Assembly: GCF_003852405.1 (NCBI RefSeq)
Contig: NZ_QAJM01000001.1
Location: 62,001 to 126,000, forward strand
Reading direction: 5' to 3'
DNA: 64,000 nt
From: Pseudomonas sp. KBW05
GTDB taxonomy: Bacteria > Pseudomonadota > Gammaproteobacteria > Pseudomonadales > Pseudomonadaceae
The notes under the pieces are model-generated. The model made no database searches and was not told the DNA's origin. It saw only the letters and a program-made list of their open reading frames with translations. Position numbers and translations under genes: made by a program. Positions 27,493-35,873 of this stretch are shown one piece after another. Numbering within the stretch: the stretch's first letter is position 1; each line of letters begins with the position of its first letter.

Positions 27493-28773
27493 ATGGGTGT
27501 TCAGCCGTTGAACGCCGCCCCCGAAGCCTCAGCCGTGACCCCACACCCAGACCTGCGTAACACCCTGTCCCTCGACAGCCTGAACTTCTTCCTCGCCGAC
27601 GTGCGTGACGGCCTCGGCCCCTACCTGGCGATTTACCTGCTGGCCGTGCACCAATGGGACCCGGCGAGCATTGGCGTGGTCATGACCCTGGCCGGTATCG
27701 CCGCACTGATCAGCCAAGGTCCGGCGGGCGCGCTGATCGATCGCACCCGCAGTAAACGCGCCGTCGTCGCGATTGCCGCCATCCTGGTCACCACCAGTTG
27801 CCTGCTGTTGCCCTTTGTCAGCTCATTCAGCCTGGTGGCCTTGACCCAGTCGGCCAGTGCGGTCGCTGCGTCGGTGTTCGCCCCGGCGATTTCGGCGATT
27901 TCCCTGGGCATTACCGGCCCCCGCGCCTTTACCCGGCGCACCGGGCGCAACGAGACCTTCAACCACGCCGGCAACGCCACCGCCGCCCTGCTGGCCGGCG
28001 GCCTGGCCTATCTGTACGGACCGGTGGTGGTGTTCTACCTGATGGCAGCCATGGCGCTGGCCAGTGTGGTGGCGATCAGTTGTGTGTCGGCAAACGCCAT
28101 CGACCATGACATCGCCCGCGGCTTCGACCCCGACCACGTCACCGACCACGCGCAACCTTCCGGCATGGGCGTATTGCTAGCGAACCGCCCACTGCTGGTA
28201 TTCGCCATCTGCTGCGCGCTGTTTCACCTGGCCAATGCCGCGATGCTGCCGCTGGTCAGCCAGAAACTCTCGCAAATCAATCTGCACCTGGCTACGCCAC
28301 TGACCTCGGCGTGCATCGTCGCCGCGCAACTGGTGATGGTGCCAGTGGCCTGGCTGGTGGGCATCAAGGCGGATAGCTGGGGACGCAAGCCGCTGTTGCT
28401 CGCCGGATTCATGATCCTGCCGTTGCGCGGCGTGCTGTATACCCTGTCCAACGACCCCTACTGGCTGGTTGCGGTGCAAATGCTCGACGGCATCGGTGCG
28501 GGCATCTTCGGCGCACTGTTCCCGGTGATCGTCAAAGACCTGACCCAAGGCACCGGGCGCTTCAACGTCAGCCTGGGCGCCCTCTCCACCGCCTTCGGCC
28601 TGGGCGCGGCACTGAGCAGCAGCCTGGCGGGTTTTGTCGTGCAACAGGCCGGTTATGACGCGGCGTTCCTGACCTTGGCCGGTGTGGCAGCCGTGGCGTT
28701 GGCGCTGTTGGCATTGGCAATGCCGGAGACCTTCGCGAAACCAACGCTCGCACGGCAACCGGCAGTGGCCTGA
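27493..28773 (+). CDS. MFS transporter
   Basis: Major facilitator superfamily permease, 426 residues with about 11-12 hydrophobic helices. The loop 2-3 signature appears as GALIDRTRSKR, and a related block (GIKADSWGRKP) follows in the second half, as expected for a two-fold MFS repeat. The opening FFLADVRDGLGPYLAIYLL is typical of a clade of pseudomonad drug or sugar exporters. Substrate cannot be read from sequence. It starts 113 bases from the divergent methyltransferase. Confidence 0.86.
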   Translation: MGVQPLNAAPEASAVTPHPDLRNTLSLDSLNFFLADVRDGLGPYLAIYLLAVHQWDPASIGVVMTLAGIAALISQGPAGALIDRTRSKRAVVAIAAILVTTSCLLLPFVSSFSLVALTQSASAVAASVFAPAISAISLGITGPRAFTRRTGRNETFNHAGNATAALLAGGLAYLYGPVVVFYLMAAMALASVVAISCVSANAIDHDIARGFDPDHVTDHAQPSGMGVLLANRPLLVFAICCALFHLANAAMLPLVSQKLSQINLHLATPLTSACIVAAQLVMVPVAWLVGIKADSWGRKPLLLAGFMILPLRGVLYTLSNDPYWLVAVQMLDGIGAGIFGALFPVIVKDLTQGTGRFNVSLGALSTAFGLGAALSSSLAGFVVQQAGYDAAFLTLAGVAAVALALLALAMPETFAKPTLARQPAVA

Positions 28774-28849
28774 CAACGGCGGTGATGTGCGCTTTGGCGC
28801 CTATACCCTGTTATGGTAGCGCCCTCAGATCGCAATGGAAGCGTCACGA

Positions 28850-29176
28850 ATGTACCCATGGAAGACGCTAGCCGTAGCCGTCATGGCTTTGACCGGTACT
28901 CAAGCAATGGCCGCGGAAAATGCCAATCCTTTTGATAAAGGACTGATGATTACCACCTTTCTGCCGACCATCCTGATCGGCGGAATCACCTCCCTCACGA
29001 CCGAGCCACCCAAGCTGTTCAAAACCGCCAAGACCGATGCCCTGGCGTTTGTTGGATCAGGCGGCGAGATCCGCGGTGCGGAGTTTGAGCAGGCGTCCCG
29101 GTATTACCGTGCGACCTACGCAGCGCCCCTGATGTCCGATATGCAACTGGCGGAGGCGATTGCGAGCTTGTTCTGA
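28850..29176 (+). CDS. DUF2388-family secreted protein
   Basis: 108 residues from the ATG at 28850, placed eight bases after GGAAG; an ATG at 28835 overlaps that site. A signal peptide (cut after AMAA) is followed by a chain matching the DUF2388 pattern of Pseudomonas: TSLTTEPPK, DALAFVGSGGEIRGAEFEQASRYYR and a closing SDMQLAEAIASLF. Members are small periplasmic proteins of unknown role. Confidence 0.75.
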   Translation: MYPWKTLAVAVMALTGTQAMAAENANPFDKGLMITTFLPTILIGGITSLTTEPPKLFKTAKTDALAFVGSGGEIRGAEFEQASRYYRATYAAPLMSDMQLAEAIASLF

Positions 29177-29247
29177 ATTGAGGCGCAGGTTGTACATCGG
29201 TCTTGTGCCTGTATTTTCTTAACGTGCTGGCTCGTTAGGGTATTGAT

Positions 29248-29472
29248 TCAGGGATCAAGCTGCGTCTCAGAAACAAATTCGTAGCGTCTTTCGCCGCTGT
29301 CTTCGAGTACCGCTTTCAACGCCTTGGCCCGTCGCTCCAGGCAAGCATTGAAGCCCGGACTCTGAGGGGCGCCGAAATCCAGGCAAGGATCACGGTTATC
29401 CAGCGGTTTTCGTGGGCTGGAGCATCCAATCAACAGTAGCGCCGCCGCTACCGCAGTTATCAAAATCCGCAT
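29248..29472 (-). CDS. Small lipoprotein, 74 aa
   Basis: Start at 29472 with AAGGAA four bases upstream. A lipobox (LLIGC) gives a lipid-anchored mature protein of about 57 residues with two further cysteines (DPCLDF and NACLERR). Not recognised. Its first residues (MRIL) and upstream sequence resemble those of the lipoprotein at 30551. It begins 21 bases after the stop of the upstream membrane-protein gene, so the two are probably co-transcribed. Confidence 0.7.
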   Translation of the reverse strand: MRILITAVAAALLLIGCSSPRKPLDNRDPCLDFGAPQSPGFNACLERRAKALKAVLEDSGERRYEFVSETQLDP

Positions 29473-29492
29473 GTCGTTCCTTCTTTGGGGTG

Positions 29493-29672
29493 TCACTGTG
29501 CCTTTGTCGAGTGCTTGATCAGCAAGACGCCAATCAAAATAAACACCGCTGATTTTGCCGCAGAAAAAAGAGCATCTTTTCCGATAAACAACTCAACGGC
29601 CGAAAAGAGCAGTGCAAATATTCCCACTATCGCCAATCCATAGCCAACCGGCCGCATAGCCCTATGAAACAT
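29493..29672 (-). CDS. Small two-helix membrane protein, 59 aa
   Basis: Start at 29672 behind GGGAG (seven-base spacing). Two transmembrane helices are predicted, around residues 10-29 and 37-54. Not recognised. It precedes the small lipoprotein gene by 20 bases. Confidence 0.6.
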   Translation of the reverse strand: MFHRAMRPVGYGLAIVGIFALLFSAVELFIGKDALFSAAKSAVFILIGVLLIKHSTKAQ

Positions 29673-29755
29673 CTTTCGTCTCCCTGAAAAACTGAAATTG
29701 TAAGTTTTCGCACCCTGTAGCGCTATCAATCATCCGAGATCACGGAGGGCTGCGC

Positions 29756-29947
29756 CTAACGCTTTCCATTCGTAGCAGGGATGAAGCTGCCAACAAATAA
29801 AACGCTCGCAGGTCCTACAAGCCAACTGATGGATGTTCCTGGACTGACAACTGGCACAGCGAAAGTAACTGCAAACAAGCCTATTCCTGTCCATAGCCGC
29901 CTACGCGGCGTGAGCCATTCTCGAATCCTTTCCAGCCTTTTGCCCAT
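29756..29947 (-). CDS. Small membrane protein, 63 aa
   Basis: Start at 29947 with AGGA nine bases upstream. A basic N terminus (MGKRLERIREWLTPRRR) is followed by two hydrophobic stretches (FAVTFAVPVV and WLVGPASVLFVGSFI). Function unknown. Part of a run of small minus-strand envelope genes. Confidence 0.6.
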   Translation of the reverse strand: MGKRLERIREWLTPRRRLWTGIGLFAVTFAVPVVSPGTSISWLVGPASVLFVGSFIPATNGKR

Positions 29948-30062
29948 TGGAACGTTTCCTGTTTGATAAGCGGCAAAGCATATCACTCGGTTTTACGAAT
30001 CATGCCTGCCGGTGAGGTGCGCAAGGTGACGCTTTTTCTTTGTTGAAAGGTGGATCTGATCC

Positions 30063-30551
30063 CTACGTTCGATGCGCCTTCAAATAGGCAATTGCATCGG
30101 CGAACTGTTGGGCCAGACTGAGGCTGCGAACATTTATCTTTCGAAGCTCAGCGCCGCCGACCTCCTGAACGATCACCACGAACCGGTTTGCCTTTACCTT
30201 GTGCTGGTAGATGTTGACCGCTCCTATAGAGCTGATATAGATCCGTTGCCCCATTTCCCTGGTAATCACTCGGGAGTTGCTGGCAGCAATTGCACCGCCA
30301 CCCATTACAGCCGCGCTGCCAAAGCTACTTCCATCCGAAACAATGCCATCTGCCAGCAGAATGTACTGATCCGTTATCACAACAGACTGAGGCCTGTTTT
30401 TGGTGTTCCAGTCCTCATAAAACCCTTGTTCCACCGCTTCTATCGCTTTCTGCCTGTCCATACTCGGAGGTGGTACAGCCGTGTAGTCGAGCTGTTTATG
30501 GCCGCACCCTGCCAGCAGCAACGCCATTAACGCCACCATCAAAATTCGCAT
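30063..30551 (-). CDS. Lipoprotein, 162 aa, unknown
   Basis: Signal peptide with lipobox LLAGC (Cys16). The mature chain has a helical front (KAIEAVEQGFYEDW), a YILLADGIV strand and a glycine-rich middle (SAAVMGGGAIAAS). Predicted strands follow, including RIYISSIGAVNIYQHK and NRFVVIVQEVGG. It resembles small bacterial envelope lipoproteins with a PH-like beta domain, but no family could be named. A GAGGGAACG site precedes the ATG. Confidence 0.75.
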   Translation of the reverse strand: MRILMVALMALLLAGCGHKQLDYTAVPPPSMDRQKAIEAVEQGFYEDWNTKNRPQSVVITDQYILLADGIVSDGSSFGSAAVMGGGAIAASNSRVITREMGQRIYISSIGAVNIYQHKVKANRFVVIVQEVGGAELRKINVRSLSLAQQFADAIAYLKAHRT

Positions 30552-30606
30552 GTCGAAACGTTCCCTCTATGATTTGGCGGGACTGTAGCATTGAGGACGT
30601 CAGATG

Positions 30607-30636
30607 CAAAAAGCCTAGTGCGGGCCTTCGACGACG
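30607..30636 (-). terminator. Weak terminator after the GNAT gene; part of a repeated block
   Basis: On the minus strand AGGCC pairs with GGCTT around a seven-base loop, followed by TTTTTGCATC. The 3' flank is shared with the terminator at 31261-31286 (see findings). Confidence 0.5.
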
Positions 30637-30658
30637 ATAACTATGTGTTCCCTCGCGG

Positions 30659-31174
30659 CTAGGTAGACGTGCCCCGCAGCGCCTTAAACACCAAACTTGG
30701 CGATTTACCTGGGACGTCATCCAACTGTCCATAGGGTTGCATGCCGATCTTCTCTAGCACCCGGATAGAAGCCATATGATCTGGTCTGACTAGCCCGTAA
30801 ACTTCGGACAAGTAAAGCTGTTCAAATGCATATGTAAGCGCATCTCGTCCTAACTGGGTTGCATACCCACGACCCCACGCTTCGACCGCGAAGCGATACC
30901 CCAGATTGACGCACTGTTCAGTCAAGTAATCGTGCAGGGAAATGCCACCGAACCCTATGACGTGCTCCGGCGCATCGCTCCTTGCAATAGCCCACACGCC
31001 GTATAGATGCTTGTCCCAATGCTCGATCCAGCGACCCAGTAAATCCTGTGCGCTGACAAGATCAGTCATTGGGCCTGCCGGGTTGAAAAGGTTGGTTTTG
31101 GGGTCGCTATAAATAGTGAATAGCCGCTGTACATCAAATGGCTGCGGCGTTCTATAAATCAGGCGGTCCACCAT
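30659..31174 (-). CDS. GNAT acetyltransferase (RimJ/RimL-like)
   Basis: 171 residues from the ATG at 31174, which has GGAGAG seven bases upstream. GCN5-related fold: VIGFGGISLH strand, a YRFAVEAWGRGYATQLGRDAL acetyl-CoA-binding turn (R/Q-x-x-G-x-G/A type) and the closing SIRVLEKIGM helix seen in RimJ/RimL/Ard1 acetyltransferases. The acceptor is unknown. This is the last clearly intact ordinary chromosomal gene before the scrambled zone. Confidence 0.85.
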   Translation of the reverse strand: MVDRLIYRTPQPFDVQRLFTIYSDPKTNLFNPAGPMTDLVSAQDLLGRWIEHWDKHLYGVWAIARSDAPEHVIGFGGISLHDYLTEQCVNLGYRFAVEAWGRGYATQLGRDALTYAFEQLYLSEVYGLVRPDHMASIRVLEKIGMQPYGQLDDVPGKSPSLVFKALRGTST

Positions 31175-31260
31175 GCTGAAACTCTCCAATACCGACCAAG
31201 ATCTACGCAGTCTTAATCGCCTACTGTGGCGCGGGGCTGTAGCACTGGGGGGCCAGATGC

Positions 31261-31286
31261 AAAAAGCCCAGCGGGGGGGGTTGGGC
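31261..31286 (-). terminator. Minus-strand intrinsic terminator
   Basis: On the minus strand GCCCAA and TGGGC pair around a C-rich loop (a G8 run on the plus strand), followed by five T. No intact gene lies immediately upstream, consistent with a lost gene. Confidence 0.6.
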
Positions 31287-31399
31287 GTTTCAACCGCGAA
31301 CTACACGAGCAGTAACTTCGCACGGATCCAGATAGGCTAGCGTGTCGATGTCAGATCGCAAAAACGCAACCCAAACTTAGTACCTACCCTCTGGATCAG

Positions 31400-31445
31400 T
31401 TTCGTAAAAAAAACGAAAGCATTTACCAAGGAAACGCTTGGTAAA
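31400..31445. promoter_or_regulatory. Two adjacent inverted repeats, operator-like
   Basis: TTTCGT-(7)-ACGAAA at 31400-31418 is followed three bases later by TTTACCAAG-GAAACG-CTTGGTAAA at 31422-31445. Both are perfect. Closely spaced dyads in an otherwise gene-poor phage border suggest repressor operators; this is inference. Confidence 0.4.
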
Positions 31446-31947
31446 CTTTTCGCCGACCTCCCTTCTTGCCCGTCATCATGATCCCTCATGCAAAGGCGCA
31501 GAGGTTATCACTGGCCTGTGCACCCATCCAGCGTGGATGGTATGCCAGTAACCACGCCCAAGCTCTCCGTAGTTGCGTTATAACTTCTCTCCGTAGTAGC
31601 GGAGAGTAGGAAGCTCGAAGCCCACACAGGAGACGAACGGCCTGGCCTGCAACCAGCAGCGGGGAACGGGTAACGGGAAACCAACCGAGGGTCACCACAG
31701 TGGAAGCAACAATCATCAACCGCTCATGAAAAGGCCACCGCGGACGTGACCTTGCGCCGCGAGAGCTTCAGTTTCTACGCATTCGATGATCAGTGACGAC
31801 TCGCTGCGTCGCGATCGCAGGGCGCAGGAAAGGCGAATGGCTCAAATGCGGATGGTGCGCAGGACAGAGTGCGCTGAATTGACGGTTTGAGTTGATGCTG
31901 GTCCGCGGAATTGGCCCAGCATTTGATTGCTGGGCCAGAAGGGTAAG

Positions 31948-32304
31948 TTAAAGCAATACAGTGGAAAGCATGCCCAATGCTCCCAGGACAAACCCAATGA
32001 GTGCGCCCCTCCCTGGTGCTTCATGAAACAGAGACCAAACCACAACGGGCTCCAAAAGCAACAAAGAGGTGACTGATACCACCGTTACGATCCAGATATC
32101 TCCGACTGCAATATATCCAAGCCAGTAGGCACCCAGCAGACAAAGTCCTGCAAAACACATAAGCGCGACGGGAAGGATGAACGCTTCCCATGAAGCACTT
32201 CCTGTTTGCGCAAGTTTGGCGGCTACCACCTCACTGTAGATTGCACAAAACTCACCTACCACCATCAACCCTAGAGCAGAAACTCCGAGTAATTCTTTGG
32301 ACAT
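31948..32304 (-). CDS. Four-helix membrane protein, SMR/DMT-like
   Basis: 118 residues, AAGGAG eight bases before the ATG. Four hydrophobic helices fill the chain. A glutamate in helix 1 (VVGEFCAIYSE) sits where EmrE-type small multidrug transporters keep their proton/drug-binding glutamate. The helix 3-4 region (SLLLLEPVVVWSLF then GALIGFVLGALGMLS) resembles the DMT superfamily repeat. Transport function is inference. No pairing partner gene is adjacent. Confidence 0.65.
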   Translation of the reverse strand: MSKELLGVSALGLMVVGEFCAIYSEVVAAKLAQTGSASWEAFILPVALMCFAGLCLLGAYWLGYIAVGDIWIVTVVSVTSLLLLEPVVVWSLFHEAPGRGALIGFVLGALGMLSTVLL

Positions 32305-32576
32305 ATCAAAAACTCCTTCGTATTCAGCGCAATATTTTTCAGCTCCCAGTTGGCGATGCCGCTGTTGAGGAGCTTGTTGCAGTTATACGAAGTAGCCTTG
32401 AATAGGCCTGAATTACCGAAGTGCTTTTCCATGCTCATGTCCTTCAAAGGGTGTGAGTCTCAGCGCCGAAATAAGGCACTCGTTCAGATCATACGGTTCC
32501 AGAACCATTCTGAACAAGCCGCGCCACAACAACCTGTAGCGCGAGCCCCTAAAGGCCTGCGCAGACGACCGCCCTA

Positions 32577-32768
32577 TCAGATCTCGCGGCCAGGAACATA
32601 TTTCCTGCGCAGCTCAGTTGCGAAGTCAATTGCTTGGTTGAGGGTTACGAACACTGATGAAACGGTGCCATCAGGACTGAGGACCGTAAAGCCAACAACA
32701 ACGCCCTCGGCGTCAATTTCCTCATACACCCTAAAATCTCCAACCCATTTTACTGGCTTACCACGCAT
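32577..32768 (-). CDS. Small hypothetical protein, 63 aa
   Basis: Start at 32768 (MRGKPVKWVGDF) with GAGGAG six bases upstream; an upstream frame extension lacks a site. Predicted all-beta front (FRVYEEIDAEGVVVGFTVL) and helical end (TLNQAIDFATELRRKYV). Function not recognised; it sits among phage remnants. Confidence 0.6.
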   Translation of the reverse strand: MRGKPVKWVGDFRVYEEIDAEGVVVGFTVLSPDGTVSSVFVTLNQAIDFATELRRKYVPGREI

Positions 32769-32876
32769 CAACCACTCCTCATTCACCGAACCATTTCGGC
32801 CGTCCGTAATACCCCAGCCCACACCAAATTGCCACCACCGGTAGCCGGAGGGCGGCGCTTACTCGAGCTAAACGAA

Positions 32877-33130
32877 ATGCCTGTACGCCATAGCGTCACC
32901 CACAAGATCGACAAGAAGCCCGAACGCTGCTGAAGGCGTTCAGTGACTTCGTTGAGAGCGAGGACATGGTCGAAGATGCGGCCCGCGAGAAGACGCACAC
33001 GTTGGTCAGCTACTCGATGGCCCAGGCCAAGTTGGGCGAGCCGATTACCCTCGACGAACTGTCGGGCCTGATCGATGAAGACCGGCCGAAGAACTTCTAC
33101 GACTTCATCAAGGCGAAGGAGGTTCTACGG
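32877..33130 (+). pseudogene. ndpA (YejK) nucleoid-associated protein, internally deleted remnant
   Basis: The N terminus of an NdpA-like protein ([16 protein letters not shown]) runs from 32877 to a stop at 32931. It is followed in another frame by the family C terminus ([52 protein letters not shown], 32927-33115). About 270 central codons of the usual 335 are missing and the frame is broken. After [11 protein letters not shown] the sequence departs from the family and overlaps the end of the 76-aa minus-strand gene. Phages carry ndpA relatives in early regions. Confidence 0.75.
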
Positions 33131-33355
33131 CGCGAACTCACCCAGGCTTTCGCGAGCAGTTGGGATGGCATATTCAAGCAGCTCCAACGGGACATTCTGT
33201 TCGAAAAGCGTCACCTCAAAACGCAGCGTGTGGTCATTCCTGAATATATCGAAGACCAAATCGTTGTCCCGCCAACACTCAATCGCCAAACCGTCATGCC
33301 CCTTTGTCACGTGTGAGGCGGTAAAAAACTTGTATTCAACTCCGTCTACGACCAC
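33125..33355 (-). CDS. Small hypothetical protein, 76 aa
   Basis: The GTG at 33355 is preceded by GGGAGG with six-base spacing; a TTG nine codons earlier is weaker. The product alternates strands and ends in a helix ([21 protein letters not shown]). Not recognised. The 3' end reaches the ndpA remnant. Confidence 0.5.
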   Translation of the reverse strand: MVVDGVEYKFFTASHVTKGHDGLAIECWRDNDLVFDIFRNDHTLRFEVTLFEQNVPLELLEYAIPTARESLGEFAP

Positions 33356-33437
33356 ATCGCACCTCCCTATCTGAGGTGGCAACGATATCTCTCCCCTCTA
33401 TGAGTTTGATAGCCGCCGTAGCGGCAAGGACGAAGTC

Positions 33438-33720
33438 ATGACCACTGAAAACCAAAACTCCGAGCTCGAACTGAGCGACTCCCAACCGGCACGGCCCGGA
33501 TCTGCGCTGCTACAGCGTCGGCGATCAAGACTGGGTAGCGGCAACCAGCGAAGACGAAGCCCGCCGTGTATTGGTCGAAATGAACGGCGGCGACCCGGCC
33601 GACTAAGCGGACTGGGATGTCGAGTTGACCAGGGAAAACATGCTTGATCGGCAGTGGACCGATGAGGATCCACCGCACGCAGAGTGTGGCTGCCTTCGCG
33701 ACTGGCTATCACCACCTACC
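33438..33720 (+). pseudogene. Small phage early gene remnant, frameshifted with in-frame stop
   Basis: Starts MTTENQNSELEL at 33438. After a frameshift it continues as DLRCYSVGDQDWVAATSEDEARRVLVEMNGGDPAD, an in-frame TAA at 33604, then ADWDVELTRENMLDRQWTDEDPPHAECGC. The pattern resembles small Pseudomonas phage proteins of about 75 residues that begin CYAxxxxxWVAA and end near a LWTDED-type block. Two lesions make it non-functional. Confidence 0.65.
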
Positions 33721-34342
33721 TGATGGGTACGGCATGGCCGGACAGATAGGCCTTGAGGAAACACCTGCTGAATTTGTCGGGCGTCTCGTTGAAGTATTTC
33801 GCGAAGTGCGCCGAGTACTGCGTAATGACGGCACCGCATGGGTAAACATGGGCGACACCTACGCATCAATCGCGGGTGGATACGCACCTGGTGGTTCAGC
33901 AGGTAAGCACGACATGGTTTCTCAGGCTACCCGCGGGGCGGTACTGCGTGGCAAGCGACGATCACCGCCGATAGGGCTCAAGCAGAAAGACCTGATGGGT
34001 ATCCCCTGGCGCCTCGCCTTCGCCCTTCAAGATGATGGCTGGTATCTGCGCCAGGACATCATTTGGCACAAGCCGAACCCCATGCCTGAATCCACCATTC
34101 CTCCGGACCTGATCAGGCCTTGCATCCTGGCCGGCGCCCCACTCGGTGGAATCGTGCTTGACCCTTTTGGCGGCTCAGGTACCACGGCGGTCGTAGCCAT
34201 GCAGGAAGGTCGCAAATCAATCCTGTGCGAACTCAACCCGGAATACTCCGCGATGGCTGAGCGCAGGATCGCGGCGGCCTGGCTGGACGGTGCGGCGAAG
34301 ATGGACGTTTTCCGAGACACAGTGCAACACCCAGCAGCCTAA
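33700..34342 (+). pseudogene. DNA (N4/N6) methylase remnant
   Basis: The body is a phage-type site-specific DNA methylase (MAGQIGLEETPAEFVGRLVEVFREVRRVLRNDGT, KQKDLMGIPWRLAFALQDDGWYLRQDIIWHKPNPMPES). The SAM motif DPFGGSGTT and the tail INPEYSAMAE-type block survive. The N terminus with the catalytic SPPY is cut into (only a frameshifted SPP trace at 33708). The segment between KPNPMPES and PPDLIRPCILAGAP lacks the roughly 100 residues normally present, as a clean in-frame deletion. An open frame from 33644 exists but cannot make an active enzyme. Confidence 0.8.
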
Positions 34343-34392
34343 CCTCAACCCCCCTACATGCCTGCCGGTGAACGACGGGCGAGGCCTTCCAC

Positions 34393-34614
34393 TCACGAAA
34401 GCCCATCAAACCAGCCCAACACCCTTAACGTCTTGGAAAACTGTTTTTCATTCGCCAACAACACCAGCAGCACCAAACCGCTCCCCATAACGATACAAAG
34501 TCCACCCCCTGTTCCATCAATGACAATCAGAAGCCCCCCCAACGCCAGGAGTGCAACACCGAACGCCCCTACCCACTTTCGGGCCTGCTTTTGCTCGGGA
34601 TACTTGTCGAACAT
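34393..34614 (-). CDS. Small membrane protein, 73 aa
   Basis: Start at 34614 (MFDKYPEQKQARKW) with GGAAG eight bases upstream; a GTG five codons earlier is possible. Two hydrophobic helices (about residues 16-34 and 38-56) separated by a glycine turn. Not recognised; a holin-like role cannot be shown. Confidence 0.5.
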   Translation of the reverse strand: MFDKYPEQKQARKWVGAFGVALLALGGLLIVIDGTGGGLCIVMGSGLVLLVLLANEKQFSKTLRVLGWFDGLS

Positions 34615-35192
34615 CCATTTTCTTCCCACCGAGTAACATCTCGATCAACTGTAGACCAGCCGCGACCACTCACTACCCACCATCCGCGGCCAGCCCCCCC
34701 ATGTCAGCAGCCGAACACATCCAGCAAACGCCTCCCACCCCCAAGCCACTAAATATCCCTCGTCGCCTGCCATACAACTGTCGCCTCACATATGCGACAA
34801 TGCGCGCCAAATTCCAACACACATCCCCAATTTTCTGCTCAGCGACCGGGTTTCGCGCCTTGATGTCGCTGTTGATGCATGCCTGAAGGCTCCTGCCGTC
34901 ACGCTCGCAACCCATTGATAGGTAAAGTAATTGATCTCCACAGCTAACATCACCATGCGGTCTGGAATGCATTGTGGTGATTAGCCGTGATCAGTGTTTA
35001 TTGGGCGAAGTCGTCGTGAGTAATCACTCGTAACGCACCGAAATGCACCCGTTGGTTCCAGAAATGGTCCCAACGGGGGAATTTCGGCCCATGCCGAAAC
35101 TGCATAACCCTCCCCTTCGGCGTCCTGCCGACCTATATCAAATCCCAAGCTTCCGCCGGCTGCTAAGCTAATCACTCATAAGAGGAACAAGC
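34615..35192. other. 578-base stretch, no supported gene
   Basis: Minus-strand frames of 99 and 64 codons cross this stretch without ribosome sites or family resemblance. No terminator or repeat stood out. Confidence 0.4.
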
Positions 35193-35402
35193 ATGCCGAA
35201 TTCAGACCTTCTACCTTCACTGCTCTCCAAGCTTTATGAGAATCAGCTGGCCCTTGAGGCATCCATCATGGAGTTAACAAACTGGGTGGAGCAGCGCGGC
35301 TCCACTGAAGTCGCCGAGAACATCCGGGGGGCACTGCACGCCATCGACCAGAACGAAGAGTTCATCAAGCTGACCCTAGCCGTCCTGATAGTGCCTGACT
35401 GA
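35193..35402 (+). CDS. Small helical protein, 69 aa, intact copy of a duplicated gene
   Basis: AAGAGGAA precedes the ATG by about six bases. Fully helical acidic protein (LLSKLYENQLALEASIMELTNWVEQ, ALHAIDQNEEFIKLTLAVL). No family recognised. A second copy at 36904-37113 in the same orientation is close to identical in plan but carries two stops; the two copies flank the fimbrial adhesin gene. Confidence 0.65.
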   Translation: MPNSDLLPSLLSKLYENQLALEASIMELTNWVEQRGSTEVAENIRGALHAIDQNEEFIKLTLAVLIVPD

Positions 35403-35873
35403 TCATCGGGCAAACCTGCTTTTTCCAGAGGACGCAACGCGGATAGGCCAATCTGGCCGATGTGAATTGCGCAGCTACATTTATGCACCGCGTTGAATCG
35501 CCACCACCTCCAAGATGCATGCTCGCGGACAGATCGATCTGCCTAATAAAAAGAAGTGGCCATCCTACGGACGCGGCCGCATCCGTCGCTTTTCAAGACC
35601 GATAGTCAAATTCAGGCGGGGGTAGCCTCATAGGCTATCAGCTTTCCACAGTTCAGATAAAAGAGCAGGCCTGCAGCCCTTATTCTATTTGGAATTCGGC
35701 CTTGTTTTTGACACCGGTTCACCCCCTCACCCGACGCTCTGACGGCCGAATACGATCAACGCAACGAAGGCTGTCATCGCAAGCAATAATCTAAGAACTG
35801 TCTTATTTTCTCAGTCGCACGTAATCGATAGGGTATCTCGTCGACGTTCACACCTACCCCGGTTATCAAAAAA
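35403..35873. other. 471-base non-coding stretch before the adhesin gene
   Basis: No open gene. A TTGACA hexamer at about 35708 could be a -35 element, but no matching -10 at good spacing was found. The DNA grows AT-richer toward the adhesin gene. Confidence 0.4.

Larger units (their letters stand above)
31175..31947. other. 773-base stretch without an intact gene; repeats and remnant
   Basis: No convincing open gene. It holds a minus-strand terminator (31261-31286), an inverted-repeat cluster (31400-31445) and a second inverted repeat, CTCTCCG-TAGTAG-CGGAGAG (31587-31606), whose CTCTCCGTAGT arm is repeated at 31563-31573. A plus-strand frame ending at 31796 with a coding-like tail (VTLRRESFSFYAFDDQ) may be the end of a lost phage gene. 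A 77-codon minus-strand frame (31486-31719) overlaps these repeats and is not supported. Confidence 0.55.

Noticed and set aside
31486-31719. 77-codon minus-strand frame
   Set aside because: Overlaps inverted repeats and a plus-strand coding-like remnant; no start site support.
34673-34972. 99-codon minus-strand frame
   Set aside because: No ribosome site; alternative frames are equally open and none shows coding character.
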